DNA from: Desmodus rotundus
Lineage: Eukaryota; Chordata; Mammalia; Chiroptera; Phyllostomidae
Assembly (NCBI RefSeq): GCF_022682495.2
Contig: NC_071388.1
Location: 85,809,073 to 85,873,072 of the forward strand
Length of the DNA: 64,000 nt
Direction: 5' to 3'
The position numbers and the translations under genes are program-made. The notes under the pieces were generated by a model that was given only the letters and a program-made list of their open reading frames with translations, did no database searches and was not told where the DNA came from. Shown in pieces: positions 10,429-21,765 of this stretch (the first letter of the stretch is position 1; every line of letters begins with the position of its first letter).

Positions 10429-11064
10429 AATTAAGATATATGGCTAGCACTTTAACAGAAGCAAATAAAAATAAACCCAAATGTAAGATTTTTTATAATT
10501 TAGGACTGTGAGCACAGTTAGCCGTACTTCTTAGTCTTCATAGAATTGCATCATCTTTGATACCATATTTTGATGTTTTGGGTATTGTAAACTTAATTCA
10601 TCATAAATCAGCCCACGGTCATAATTGGTTTATGGTTAAGCCCCTGGTAGTCTTGATATTTAAAGAGCTTAGTTTTCTTGGTCTCAGGGACAAAGCTTAT
10701 ATACAGCATGTTCTTTAAACCCATACAGATCTGAGTTTTCCGCTAGTTCTACTGCCAACTACTGGTGTGACCTTGAGGAAATGCATTAACCTCTGGTTCT
10801 AAGTTTCCTCAACTGTAACTGGGACAGTCATTCCTATATCATTGAATCAGCTTGAAAATTAAATCTGAAAGTGTAAACAAAGCAGATAGCAAAGGATTTA
10901 CACTAAAAAATACATTAGTTTTTCCTTGAGAGACTTGCAAGTGTTGCTATACTGGGCTTCATGTGTCAAAGAACAAAACAACAACAAAAAAACCCAAAAC
11001 AAAAACAACAACCTCTTCATCTCTACTTATATCTGACATTAAAGAGAGGGCTGTTTAGTGTCCC
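10429..11064. other. Unassigned stretch with an A/C-rich repeat
   Basis: No gene seen. An impure AAC/AAAAC microsatellite lies at about 10974-11012. A MIR-like fragment around 10750-10860 ('gtgaccttgaggaaatgcattaacctctgg') is probable, on +. Confidence 0.55.
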
Positions 11065-11125
11065 TCCTATACCTGTTCACAGCCAGGAGCTAGGTAGGTG
11101 CCCAATAAGTGTTAGTTGAATTAAA
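11065..11125 (+). repeat. MIR/L2 3' terminal fragment
   Basis: 'gtaggtgcccaataagtgtt' followed by 'agttgaatta' matches the shared end (gtaggtgctcaataaatgtttgttgaa). Confidence 0.6.
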
Positions 11126-11589
11126 CTATAATCAAATTACCCTCTGGTTGGTCCTGGGTCTCAAGTGTTTAATTAGAAGCCTACCATAGCCCATATCTCA
11201 TGGGCTAGTATTCAGCCAACATATCAAAGGACGTCGTCCTTACAGCACCCTTCCTTCGTCTCCAGGCCCTGCTTTTTTGTCATGGTTCATTCCAGCTGAA
11301 CTAAAATTTCTCCAGACATGACTGGAGCAATGGGCCGAATCTAACAAGATTAAGTTTAATAGGGATAAATGTAAAGACATACTTCAGTCTAAAAAGAATC
11401 TTGTACAAGTACTAGATGGGGAATATGGGGATTAGGAGCAACATGTGTGAAAAAGACTTAAGGTTTTAGTTGATATTAAGCTCAATTAGTCAAATGCGTG
11501 CTTTTGCTAACAGGAAAGTTAATGTGAACTGAGCCTGCATTAACTCCTGCCCAAGCCTGGTGATTACCCCCCTGCTCCAGTTCTTTAGA

Positions 11590-11750
11590 TTTAGCACAAT
11601 CTCCAGGAAGGCTCATTACAATTCAGATTACAGTCCCATCCCCCAGAGTTTCGGATTCAGCCTTTCTAGGGTAGGCCTCGAGAAGCCACGTTTCTAACAA
11701 GTTCCCAGTTGGTGCTGATGTTGGTTGCTGCTTATACTTCAGAACCATTG
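11590..11750 (+). mobile_element. MER5A hAT-Charlie MITE
   Basis: Landmarks: 'cccagagtttcggattcag', 'tttctaacaagttcccag', 'tggtgctgatgttgg', and the terminal 'cttcagaaccattg'. Non-coding; the left end is degraded. Confidence 0.82.
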
Positions 11751-11999
11751 CCTTCCTCTCTTCTGCCTGGTCAGGTAACAGTAGGACTACTAGTAGCAGT
11801 ATAACAAAGAGATTGAAAACAGAAGAGGAAAGGGAAAAAAGGAAATGAATAGTTGTTAGGTGCTGTAGTAATATTGGTAAAATTAATACTAATAGTTAAC
11901 ATTAATTGAGGGTTTATTGTAAGCTAGGAGATCTATGGAACATGTCATATAGAATTAAGAGTAGTATAATAACAGTAGTAATCATGATAATAAATCACC

Positions 12000-12087
12000 A
12001 CCCAAATAGCACTTACTGTGCAATATTTTTTCCATGTGCTTTATATATTTAACCCTTACAACAATCTTATGAGGTACCTATTTCTGT
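12000..12087 (-). repeat. MIR SINE, part 1 (interrupted)
   Basis: 'agcacttactgtgcaa', 'gtgctttatatatttaaccc', 'ttacaacaatcttatgagg', 'tacctatt' match MIR in reverse. The element breaks off here and resumes at about 12474 beyond a DNA transposon. Confidence 0.75.
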
Positions 12088-12473
12088 ATGTAGTCCCCCT
12101 TTGCCCATGGCTTCCTGTTCTGAGTAGCTTAATGAAATTTCGCTCCATCCCTCTCCATTCTGCCTGGGACGGAGTCAGGCCTTTTCCAGTGTACCCATGC
12201 TGTATGTGTAGTAAAATAAGATATTTTGAGAGAGAGAGAGAGAGAGAACACATTCATATAAACTTTTTTACAGTATATTATTTTAATTTTCTTTTTTATT
12301 GTTAGTTATCATCATTAATCTTTTACTGTGCCTAATTTATAAATGAAACTTTATCATAGGTATGTATTATAGGAAAATACCATAGTATATAAAGGGTTCC
12401 TTACTACCTGTGATTTGAGGCATCCACTGGGGGTCTTGGATCAGACACCCCACAGAAAAGGGAAAACTACTCA
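12088..12473 (-). mobile_element. Tigger-like (TcMar) DNA transposon remnant in a MIR
   Basis: About 385 bp with terminal inverted repeats: 'gtagtccccctttgcccatgg' on the left (shortened, 12090 on) and, inverted, a matching 'gagtagttttccc' on the right. The interior has 'taagatattttgagagagag' and 'ggcatccactgggggtcttgg', landmarks of Tigger-group elements read in reverse. It is a non-coding internal deletion derivative. The flanks form one MIR when joined, so it is a nested insertion. Confidence 0.78.
12230..12247. repeat. (GA)n microsatellite inside the Tigger remnant
   Basis: Nine GA units. A GA/CT run is present at the equivalent place in the family, so this is an expanded native feature rather than a new repeat. 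Confidence 0.85.
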
Positions 12474-12560
12474 TTTTTCAGATGAGGAAACAGCTCACAA
12501 GAATCATGGCTAGATTTGGGATTTAGATATGCTGACAACAAAACTCCTGTGATGCCACCA
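12474..12560 (-). repeat. MIR SINE, part 2
   Basis: 'ttttcagatgaggaaac', 'atggctagatttgggattt' continue the MIR begun at 12000. Confidence 0.72.
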
Positions 12561-12639
12561 GGCCCCCTGGAGGCATGATTTAAGTAAAGATTGAGTTTAG
12601 AGAAGAATAAAGAGAGAAAGATGCAATATTTGACAGCAA

Positions 12640-13060
12640 ATGAATAAATAGAATATGGTGTATGTATACAATAGGATATTAGCAAGAAAGATGAACTAAA
12701 CTATTGAAAACAACATGAGACAACCTGAATAAATCTCAAGATAATTATGGTGAGTCAAAGAAGCCAAACAAACAAACAAACAAAAAACCATTTAGAAAAT
12801 GCTAACTAATCTACACTGACAGAAAACAGATCAGTGGTAGTCTTGGGATGATGGGAAGGAGATCTTGAGAAGATATGGAACGGAAGGGTTACAAATGGGC
12901 ACAAGGAAAATTTGGGGGGCGATCAATATGTCATTATGTTGATGGTGGTGATGCTTTCAAGGGTGTCGAAATATGTGTAAATTTATCAAAATGTACAATT
13001 AAAAATGCAGTTTCTTATGTTGCTTATAGTGTAATAAAGCTATAAAGTACAAATTTGGGT
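12640..13060 (+). repeat. L1M 3' end fragment
   Basis: Sense L1M end: 'caataggatattagcaa', 'aaacaacatgagacaacctg', 'gagtcaaagaagccaaac', 'cagaaaacagatcagtggta', 'tatgttgatggtggtgatg'. A (CAAA)n run at 12765-12786 interrupts it. No ORF2 frame survives. Confidence 0.75.
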
Positions 13061-15510
13061 TTAAATATTAAGTAAAATCCTCAAATAATACGTTGATAAT
13101 TGTGTTTGGTATAGGTTCACACCTACAGAACAGGAAATTTGGATAAACCAATACCTTCAGCATATCTAATGTATAACCAATTTGTCTTACCAATTTCTGA
13201 GTGAAATATCAGTTAATAAGTTAGGTTCCATGAAAACCTAACTCAAAAGAAAAAATTATTACTAAATTCTTGTTCATTAAAAACAATTGGTTCTTAAAAG
13301 GTCACAGATTCTAAAAACTAAAATACTTAAATATAATTACAATAGTGATAGTGCTAGTAGTAGTAATATCTTCTTATTAAATTCCCCATTAAAAGAAAAA
13401 TTCCCCCCAAATTCAGCACTTATGAAATTATTAACAGGGTAAGATAGGCTTATTTCATTTAATAGACATTAATATTTAAGTTCACCCCAACATGCATTTT
13501 TCTTAACTTTTTTTTTCTTAACTGCTTTTGATAACAAGGATCACAACATGTTTAGAAGTTTGCTTTTCTCGGTGCCATAACTTGGTTTGAAATTCAGTTA
13601 AATGCCCAGGTTTGTCATAGGAGCTCACCAATAAGCAGAAGAGACAATGCTTTTTAAAGACATTAATTAGGAACATTATAATAAAATTAATTCACACAGC
13701 ACATGTGTTTTTAGGGAAAAATATGACAGTGAACAAAGATTTCTAATCAAATTTGGAGACATTCCTATAGAACTATTGTTGGAATTTTCCAGGGTTACTT
13801 AATACATGCTGTTCTCAAATTAATTGTGGCTTAGAGGGTACATGGAACCCATCTGGCTCAGGAATACAAAACTGCATGTACACTAGAGGTGGGTCACATA
13901 CCCACTATATTTCTATATTAATTTTGAGAGAAAATATAAGTTGTTCAACTTTCTCACTCTATTCCCAGGGAGAGTAAAATAATACATGTCAAGGGTAAAC
14001 TCAAGGATGCAGCGGAGCCTCCAAGATAAGGACAGGGGTGGAGTTTGGGGCAGGAGGAGCGAAGGAGACAAGTTCTCTAACTCATGAAGATATAGTCTCA
14101 TCCCTCCATTGCTTGGGGAGTGAAATGGGGCAGAGAGGAAAGGTCTAGACGAGACTACTCAGACTTGTCTGGTGGGTGGCCCTCAAGTAAAAGGGGTGCA
14201 AGAATTAAGTTCCAGTACGGGAAATCAGAGGGATTTGTGGGAAAGGCCATAGTGATAAAATAACATGGGCGCATTTGACATTTCTCCCTCACTCCCAAGC
14301 ACCGTCAGGGTAGGTGATTGCACAAAACCTCAGGATTCCAAGAGTGGCGTGTTGGCTTTTAAAAACAGACAATCAAGAGGGAAGGAATGAAGGGATATCC
14401 TTCTAGAATTAATTATGGAGGTTCTATTAAGAAACAGCCCTACCCAACAAATCTCTGATGTTTCTCTCTGTGGCGTGGATAGGTATTCCAGGTATATTAA
14501 GAAATTACAGAATCATGTTTACAAAGGCTGAGCCCTTTCTAGGCTCAGTCACACTTTAGATTTCAAATGTGTGTCCAGGGACACTGTATTTGGTCAAGAG
14601 CCACTGAGCACGTAGCCTTGTGGAGGAGGTTCTACATAAACAGAATGTAACCGAGAGCAGCCTGGGCATGGGACCTGTACAGCCGCACAAGACCTCCACC
14701 CCCACCTTTGTTCAAAGCCCTGCTGTCCCTGCCCTGACAGTTTTAGTAAGTTTTGAACAAAGGGCTCTGCACTTTCATTTTGCATCAGAGGTCAGATTAT
14801 GTAGTTAGCTGGTCCGGAGTGTAACAATGTAATATCTGGACCGCAGATCCCTCCATTTTGGCAAATCTCTTCTGCCTGGGCACCCTCCTCCTCCTGCTTT
14901 TGATATTTTACAAAAGAGATCATTCAAAGCAGGTGTTACTCCCTGATGAACTGCGTGTTCTATTGTTCTTTAACAATAATTTTAAAATCTTGCAAAGTTC
15001 ACATTTATTTAATCCAAAATTTATTTCACACAAAAAAAGAATGCCAGAACTGTAATCCTATGAATATAGTTTCAGGTAGAATGCTTTTCCTTTAGATATT
15101 GTACATCTGTATTGTATGTAAAGGCCTTTCTACTGAGTAATTGCTTCTGAACCAGAACCAGATACCTCCACAAGCCTTATGTCCATATCCACATGCACAA
15201 TCTATTCAAAAGTGGTTGACTTTGATCTCCGTATGTAAAATCATTCAGATCTGTGGATTGTCCAGGGCACTGCAGTGAGTACTGACTGACTCCTAGTTTG
15301 TCCCTTCTTGGCTGAAGTGCCAGTGGAGGAGGAACCTCCAGCACTATTTCCTAAGGGGTGAAGCCCAAGTGAACTTACCAGGGCTTGCTGATAATTAAGT
15401 AAAGCTGAACATCAGACACAGAAAGAGTAGCTTTGTAAGAAAAGATATGACTGGGTCCAAGGCCATAAAGCAATGATTTTCCCCCTTTTGTTTTATGTTA
15501 TTTTATTTCC
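13061..15510. other. Unassigned non-coding stretch
   Basis: No gene recognised. AT-rich to about 13.8 kb, more balanced afterwards. A segment at about 14750-14825 ('cattttgcatcagagg', 'attatgtagttagctgg') resembles the end of an old hAT element, but I am not confident. A T-rich run occurs near 13510. Open frames at 14594-14808 overlap on opposite strands and look spurious. Confidence 0.5.
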
Positions 15511-15910
15511 TTGAACTAAGCTGACTTTTATTTTTCTTTTTGTTTTAAATTATATTTTATTGATCATGCTATTACAGTTGTCTTGATTTTTCCCCAGTGT
15601 CCCCCATTCCCTCAGGCAATCCCCCCATTGTTCATGTCCATGGGTCATGTGTGTAAGTTCTTTGGCTACTCCATTTGCTACACTGTACTTTACATGCAAA
15701 TGGCTATTCCATAACTACCTCTTTATACTTCTTAATACCCTCATCTCTTCACCCATTCTCATACCCCCTCCCATCTGGCAACCATCAAAATGCTTTCTGT
15801 ATCCATGATTCTGTCTCTGTTCTTGCTTTCTTAGTTTGCTTTTTAGATTCAATTGTTGATAGATATGTATTTTTGCCATTTTATTGTCCAAGATTTTGAT
15901 CTTCTTTTTC

Positions 15911-16767
15911 TTAAATAAGTCCCTTTAACATTTCATATAATAATGATTTGGTGACAATGAACTCCTTTAATATTTTTCTTGTCTGGGAATCTTTCTATCT
16001 GCCCTTGGATTCTAGATGATAGCTTTGCTGCATAGAGTAGTCACGGCTGTAGGTCCCTGCTTTTCATGACTTTGAATATTTCTTGCCAGTCCCTTCTAGC
16101 CTGCAAAGTATCTTCTGAGAAATCATCTGACAGTCTTATGGGATATTCCCTATAAGTAACTAACTGCTTTTCTTTTGCTGCTTTTAAGAGACGCTCTTTA
16201 TCTTTAACCTTTGCCATTTTAATTATGATGTGTCTTGGAGTGGGCCTCTTTGCATCCATCTTGTTTGGGACTCTCTGTGCTTCCTAGACTTGCATGTCTA
16301 TTTCCCTCACCAAATTAGGGAAGTTTTCTTTCATTATTTTTTAAATAGATTTCTAATTTCTTGCTCTTTCCCTTCTCCTTCTGGTACCCCTATAATGCGA
16401 ATGTTGGACTTCTTGAAGTTATCCCAAAGGCTGTTTATACTATCCTCATTTTTTTGGATTCTTTTTTCTTCTTGTTGTTCTTACTGGTTTTTTCTTTCTT
16501 ATGTTCCAAATCATTGATTTGATTCCCACCTTCATCCACTCTACTGTTGTTTCCCTGTAAATTGTTCTTTATTTCAATTAGTGTATCCTTTGTTTCTGAC
16601 TGGATCTTTTTTATGCTGCTGAGGTCCTCACTAAGTTCCTTGAGCATCCTTCTAACCAGTGTTTTGAACTCTGCATCTGACAAATTGCTTATCTCCATTT
16701 CATTTAACTCTTTTTCTGGAGTTTTGATCTGTTCTTTCATTTGGGCCATGTTTCTTTGTATCATCAT
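15911..16767 (-). pseudogene. HAL1 ORF1p pseudogene (copy 2)
   Basis: L1 ORF1p-type reading frame broken by frameshifts. The 5' part (16435-16767) begins with two methionines and then MAQMKEQ, and runs through a lysine-rich coiled-coil-like segment to a premature stop. The 3' part (16041-16259) carries 'PRHIIIKMAKVKDKERLL', 'VTYREYPIRLSDDFSEDTLQ' and 'ARRDWQEIFKVMKSRD', the RRM end and C-terminal domain missing from copy 1. The final stop is at 15911-15913. Expected full length is about 280 residues. RNA chaperone function is inferred from the family only; this copy is dead. Confidence 0.85.
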
Positions 16768-18047
16768 TGTGGCAGCCTCCCTGTGTCTGTTTCTATGTAT
16801 TAGGTAGAGCTGCTATGACTCCCTGTCTTGGTAGCATGGTCTAATGTAGTAGGTGTCCTGTAGGGTCCAGCGGCACAGCCTCCCCTATCACCCAAGCTGG
16901 GTACTCGAGGTGCACCCTTTGTGTACACTGAGTACACCCTCTTCTTCTACGTGAGCCTTGATTGCTGTTGGAAACTCAATGGGAGGCATTTATCCAGGCC
17001 AGTCAGGTGCAAGGACTGGCTGTGACCACTGACCACCAACCTCCCCCTCTGTGGAGGATGTGCTGTGCAGGGATAGGACAGGGTGGTGCTCCAGTGTGGT
17101 CTGTAGCTATCCATTGGGTGTGCTGGCCCTGGGGTTTCCCAGGCCATGCAGGCCAAGGTCAGCCCCCACCTGTGTTTTGCCTGTGGTCATCCTGCCTGAG
17201 CTATAAAGCAATCCGAAATGGCTGCTACTTGTGCTGGGCTTGGAGATTCCCAGGCGAAGCCAAGCTGTGAATGTGGTCTGGCTGCTGCTAGAGCTGAGCC
17301 TGAGGCTCACTGAGGCCAGCTGTTGCTCGTTTGATAGGATTTAGGAAGTTGTGCTGCAGGAACCAAGACCCGCCATTCATATGGAAAAGCAGTTTGAGTG
17401 GGCCTGTAAGTTGGGTAGGGCAGAGTCTCAGAGGATCTCCCGGATGGAGTTAGCCAGGTTGATGGAGTCTCAGATATGGCACCAGCTTGCCAGCTCTGTG
17501 GCTCAGTGGTGGAGGGTTTAGGAAAGGGACGATAGCTCTGGTCACCTTGATGCCAGACATTTCATTTCTCCCTGTATGCCACTGGTGCCTTTTCAGGTGC
17601 TACCCAGGTGCTGGAACTCAGAGGGAGTGAGTCTGAGTAGTTGAGTCTGTGTGTGGGTTCTTTAAGAGGAACTGCTTGGAGCTCCAGAAGTTTCTTCCAC
17701 AGATTCAATCCCCTCTGGTTTTTACAGCCAGATGTTATGGGGACTTATCTTCCTGGCACCAGAACCCTAGACTGGAGGCCTGTTGTAGGTCTGGGACTCC
17801 TGGCTCCCAAGAGTCCTCCAAAATATTTATCCACCACACATGGGTGTAAGACCAGCCTGCTCCGTGTCTATACCCTTCCTACCAGTCTGGATGGATGTGG
17901 TTTCTTTAATTCTGTAGTTGTCAGACTTCTGCTCAACTTGATTTCTGAAGGGTCTGGTGATGGTTGTTGTATATTTTAGTTGTAATTTTGATGTGGTTGT
18001 GCGAAGAGATGGGATGTCTGCATATGCTGCTATCTTGACTAGAAGTC
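16768..18047 (-). promoter_or_regulatory. HAL1 copy 2 5' UTR
   Basis: About 1.28 kb, G+C richer than its surroundings. Only the outermost 250 bp match the other copies ('gcacaaccacatc', 'ccagactggtaggaagggta' on -). The middle is rich in CCTGG/CCAGG words and has several overlapping open frames up to 112 codons, none resembling a known protein. Confidence 0.6.
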
Positions 18048-18064
18048 AACTAAGCTAACTTTCA

Positions 18065-18755
18065 AAAGGTTCTATCCACAGCAGCCTAGGGAACACACGC
18101 AGCTGTGTCTGCTATGGTGAATTAGATTTTCTAGCTGCATGAAAGGTTAAAAGATCTGTAAGCTGCCTCTTTGGAGTGAACAGAGAGCTAAATGTGAATA
18201 AATGCTGTATTAGAGGTGATGGCAAAAAAAAAAAAAAAAGCTGAAGGATGAAGCCCACAAAATTAGGATAGTCAGAAATTGTTCCAGTAATTTCAGAAGT
18301 ACAGTAAAAACCCAATTAATGTTTTCAACTTAAAATGTGCATAAGCAATATGAAAGAACTCTTGTTTTTTTAGCTTTCTATCATAGGTATAAAAAATGAC
18401 GACTATGAAGATGATTATTGAAAAACAAACTATGTTAAAAAACCAGCTTAAAGCACCCTTAGGTGCTTTATACCTAACTCACAACTCTGTTAAGTACTTG
18501 AAATTTTTAACTTTTTCTTTCTTTTAAATTATGTAATGGAGATTTTCCTTTTTATTGAAACACTTTCACTCAACCTTTAGTTGTTCAGCTCCTATTTGAA
18601 GTAAGAGATTGTGCTCGGTGTTGAAAAGAACATACAGAGGAAGATGCTCTTCCCGACTTCAAGCCTTCGGATAGATTCCCAAATGAGTATTTCCCAAGGT
18701 AAATGAAGTTATAATAGGAGCAGCTTAAGCAGCCTGCTTTGAGATATAGACACAG
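18065..18755. other. Unassigned stretch with a 16 bp poly(A) run
   Basis: No gene recognised. Poly(A) at 18224-18239 follows 'gaggtgatggc' and may be the tail of an unrecognised, possibly truncated retroposed piece; no head could be identified. Confidence 0.45.
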
Positions 18756-19340
18756 TGTACGGGTTTTCAGGTTCCAACAAAAGCTGACCCCGTGACAAGG
18801 ATATGTGTGCTTATGGTTTATTCGGGTGTTACAGAAAGCACCATCGGGGGAGCACAAACGAGAGGCAAGCAAGCAAGGTTGCCAGTAATAAAAGGTGCAT
18901 TATTGAGCAGGTTCCTGCTGTGAGCAACTGGGGCTCAAACGTGCTGGGGATCTCTGAGACACAGCACAAAAGATGCCTCAGTTATCCTAACTGAGGGGCA
19001 CAGACACCCGGGTTTTTTATCCTCCAGCTTGCTTCATTCATTGGTTGAGAGCTAGTCGTGGGTAATAAAAACCTGCTCTTGTGGCCTGCCCGGGAGAGGC
19101 CCATTTATTTGGTGCCTATGAGAATGATATTCCTAGGTGGAAGGGTAGGGTCCTAATGGTAGCTGCTCTGCACGGGGAAAATATGATTCCTGATATGGTT
19201 ATGAAAGACGGCTGCTGGAAGAAGTGGTATTTTCGCAAGATGCAGGTGGTGGTGGGGGTGTCGCAGGTGAAGGGGTTTTTGCGCTCCCCCAAGAGAGACT
19301 CAGCCTATCTCAGAGCAATGGCAATGCTGACAGTAGTAAC
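18756..19340 (-). mobile_element. Candidate solo ERV LTR
   Basis: Read on the minus strand this looks like a retroviral LTR: a CCAAT element ('ctcaaccaatgaatg'), about 25 bp later a TATA-like 'ggataaaaaac' (near 19020), then a transcript-like R region ending in a poly(A) signal 'cccgaataaacc' (reverse of about 18815-18826), followed by a short U5-like tail to a terminal CA at 18756. The family is not identified and the U3 boundary (about 19240-19340) is uncertain because I found no clear target duplication. No internal viral genes adjoin it. Confidence 0.5.
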
Positions 19341-19544
19341 TTTAGACTTAAAGGCACAGAGATGCAGAGGCTTGGGCAGTGGTTACAAAAGACAGTCCTG
19401 GGTAAAGGGAGTTTAGTTCACAAGGAAGGAGGGATAGAGGAAAATATGGCTAAGAAAACAAACAGTAATCAGAATGAGAAGGCCTCTTTAAATGTCTTGT
19501 CTAGCAACTTGAAAATCTGTCCTGTAGGTCATGAGGAAACAGAA

Positions 19545-20060
19545 TATGTTTGATTACTGGAGTGACATGATTAAATTTTTATTTTAGCAAGATTGCCCCA
19601 GAAACTTTGTCACAATGTGGAGGATGGCGTGGAGGAGGTGGGCGGGAGGCCTATCTTCGCAGCCGGGGTGAGACAATGAGCAATGGTCCAAGGAGACTGA
19701 CAGTGAAAACAGAAGTGGCTCAGGTGCAAGGCACTTTGAGAGAAACTCCCAGAGAAGAAGATGGAGGCGCCGAGGAGCGTCCCCCACATGAAGCCCAATG
19801 ACCCAGGGTACTGATGTCTTTAGCTGAGGTACTAAGTCAATGTGGGAATGTAAATTCCCACATTCCCCAAAATGTGGGAAATTCATATTCCCACCACAAG
19901 ATGAGGTTTTGCGGTAGGAATGTGAATCTGTTGATTTCAGGGTGGGCTGTTAATCTGGAAAGGTCCAGCAGGCAGTTAGAAATGTGTCCAAAGCCTCAAG
20001 AGAAAGGTGGAGCCAGAGGTATACATTTAGGATTCATCCAAGTAAAGTTACCACAGAAGA
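19545..20060 (+). repeat. Ancient mammalian interspersed repeat, family not assigned
   Basis: Phrases such as 'ggagtgacatgattaaattt', 'tgtggaggatggcgtggagg', 'gtccagcaggcagttagaaa' and 'ggtatacatttaggattcat' recall a widely dispersed mammalian repeat. The region at 32320-32620 reads like an earlier part of the same consensus. I cannot name the family. The 111-codon and shorter frames just upstream and within are not convincing genes. Confidence 0.5.
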
Positions 20061-21284
20061 GGATGAAGGGAAACAACTCCAGGTTAGTCTCTCCGCAAAT
20101 AGTCAGAACCAGTGATGTTTTCCTGTAAATATAATTTGGAACAATCATTTCAAGATACCCACTAATTAGGATATAGAATTTCCCCTTCAAATTTATGTTT
20201 TAAATATGAGAGTAAAAGGCTTATGGAACTATAAAATATAAAATGTTTCCTTCTCTTACTCAATATAATTTATTTCTATGAATCAGAATATAAGAATTAC
20301 AAGTACGAACTGAGAATAAACACTAACTGTACTGTTCAGATTTGGGGGCAATGAGAGCTGAAAGTACCTGAACCCATATCTGCTTACAACAGAGATTGAC
20401 TGATTCCAGAAACACTCCAGTTGCGCCCCAGGAGGGGAGCAACTAATTTTTAAGTACAAAATAAAATAAATAACCCAATTCACATTTGCCAAGCTCCGCT
20501 CATATTCTAAACTGGCCACTAGACTTCCTTTTCCAAAGGCTATGTACCTGGTGATCCGCACCTCCAAAGTCTCTGCAGAATATTTCCTGAGCAACTTTAG
20601 GCCACCTCTTTGCTGTTCTCCTTACTAAAGCTCAGTAGACAATTAATGATGAAGACATGTGTTGAAGTTTGTGGAGGTCCAGTAAATAACACTACTGCTC
20701 TCCTTACTTGAGTTTTGAATCAAAAGATATCAGGCCAATGGAAAACAAAATATATGCCTTTAGTATTATCATGACCATCATCATCATCATCCACACCACC
20801 ACCGTAATCGTCATCGTAGACCAAGGCCAAGTTAGAAGATGTGGCTTAGATGAGGAACAGCAATGGACATCCTAATGCTGAACCCCTGAATTAGACAGAT
20901 TTATCCATCAAGTCATATGCAAAAGTGGACAACCTCAGGCCTTGCCATGTGGTAACCTACCTTGCAAAACAAACTTCAGGCATGGAAAAGCTGACCAAAA
21001 TTGATGTTCACAGCAATTTATTCCCCAAAGTAAAAGAGGGGGAAGAGTAGAGTCATGCATGCCTAGTTCCTTGTCTCGTACTCACTAATAAGTTGTCATT
21101 TATTGTTCAGTCCTTGTGTACTTGGATGCTCCATATTGTGAAAACATGAAACTGTCTGAGTTTCCTCTCTTCTTTTTCATCTCCCTCCCTTCGTCACTGC
21201 CCACAAACACATAGACTAAGGAGTTAAGGAGAGTCTAAACCTAGACTCTAGAGTACGAAAAGTCCTCTTAGATCACTTACTGGA
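20061..21284. other. Unassigned stretch with a (CAT)n repeat
   Basis: No gene seen. An impure CAT/CAC microsatellite at 20771-20815 ends in 'cgtcatcg'. Confidence 0.55.
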
Positions 21285-21365
21285 ACCTGTCAGTGAAGAG
21301 GTGAAGTGACTTGCCCAAATCCACACAGTTAATTAGTGGAAGATCTTAGGCTAGTATCCTTCAAG
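21285..21365 (-). repeat. MIR SINE fragment
   Basis: 'gtgaagtgacttgcccaaat', 'ccacacagttaattagtgg' match the MIR core in reverse. Confidence 0.65.
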
Positions 21366-21669
21366 TTTGAAGAAGAGATCTAGAAAAGCACACCATTACT
21401 TAAGTCCATTTTTTTGTTCAACCGCTCAAAGGTGCCTTTGAGCAGGAACATTAGCCAGATGGTGATAAGTTTTTCAAAAAATCTCTAACCCAGAGAGGAA
21501 ACTTAATGAAGCAGCATATTTTCATATGACCCTTATTTATCCTGATCAGAACAATATTTTGTGAGGCCATTCATTGTGTTCCTTCCTCTACTCTTGAAAG
21601 ATTCAGTCTTCTCTACAAAGATTTTGGCAAAAGACTTCTTATGCCTTTTTGTTTCTGGGGAATCACCTC

Positions 21670-21765
21670 CCAACTAGTACAGAGCCTGACAGATAAAAGG
21701 GACTCAATAAACAGGGAATGCTGCTTGATTGAATAAATGAACAAATGAATGAATAAATTTTTTTC
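21670..21765 (+). repeat. L2 3' end with TGAA tail
   Basis: 'gagcctgacagataaaaggg', 'actcaataaacaggg', then 'gaataaatgaac', 'aaatgaatgaataaa': the L2 terminus and its TGAA-type tail. Confidence 0.7.

Larger units (their letters stand above)
15531..18047 (-). mobile_element. Full-length HAL1, older copy 2 with a longer 5' UTR
   Basis: About 2.5 kb, minus strand, flanked by imperfect 17 bp target duplications (15514-15530 'aactaagctgactttta' and 18048-18064 'aactaagctaactttca', 2 differences). In element order: a 5' end 'gtcaagatagcagcatatg' (degraded YY1-like site), a 5' UTR of about 1.28 kb, a broken ORF1 frame (15911-16767), a 3' UTR of about 380 bp and a short A-rich tail. The first 250 bp align with copies 3 and 4, but the middle of the 5' UTR does not, so this belongs to a different, older subfamily. 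There is no ORF2. Confidence 0.9.

Noticed and set aside
12765..12786. CRISPR-like or satellite array
   Set aside because: It is a simple (CAAA)n run. No regularly spaced repeats with unique spacers occur anywhere in this eukaryotic window.
18224..18239. Poly(A) tail of a retrocopy
   Set aside because: No gene-like or SINE-like body could be recognised upstream on +, so the run is reported only as a homopolymer.
19081..19553. 111- and 109-codon + frames as a host gene
   Set aside because: They overlap in two frames, lie partly in a candidate LTR and have no recognisable domain or start context.
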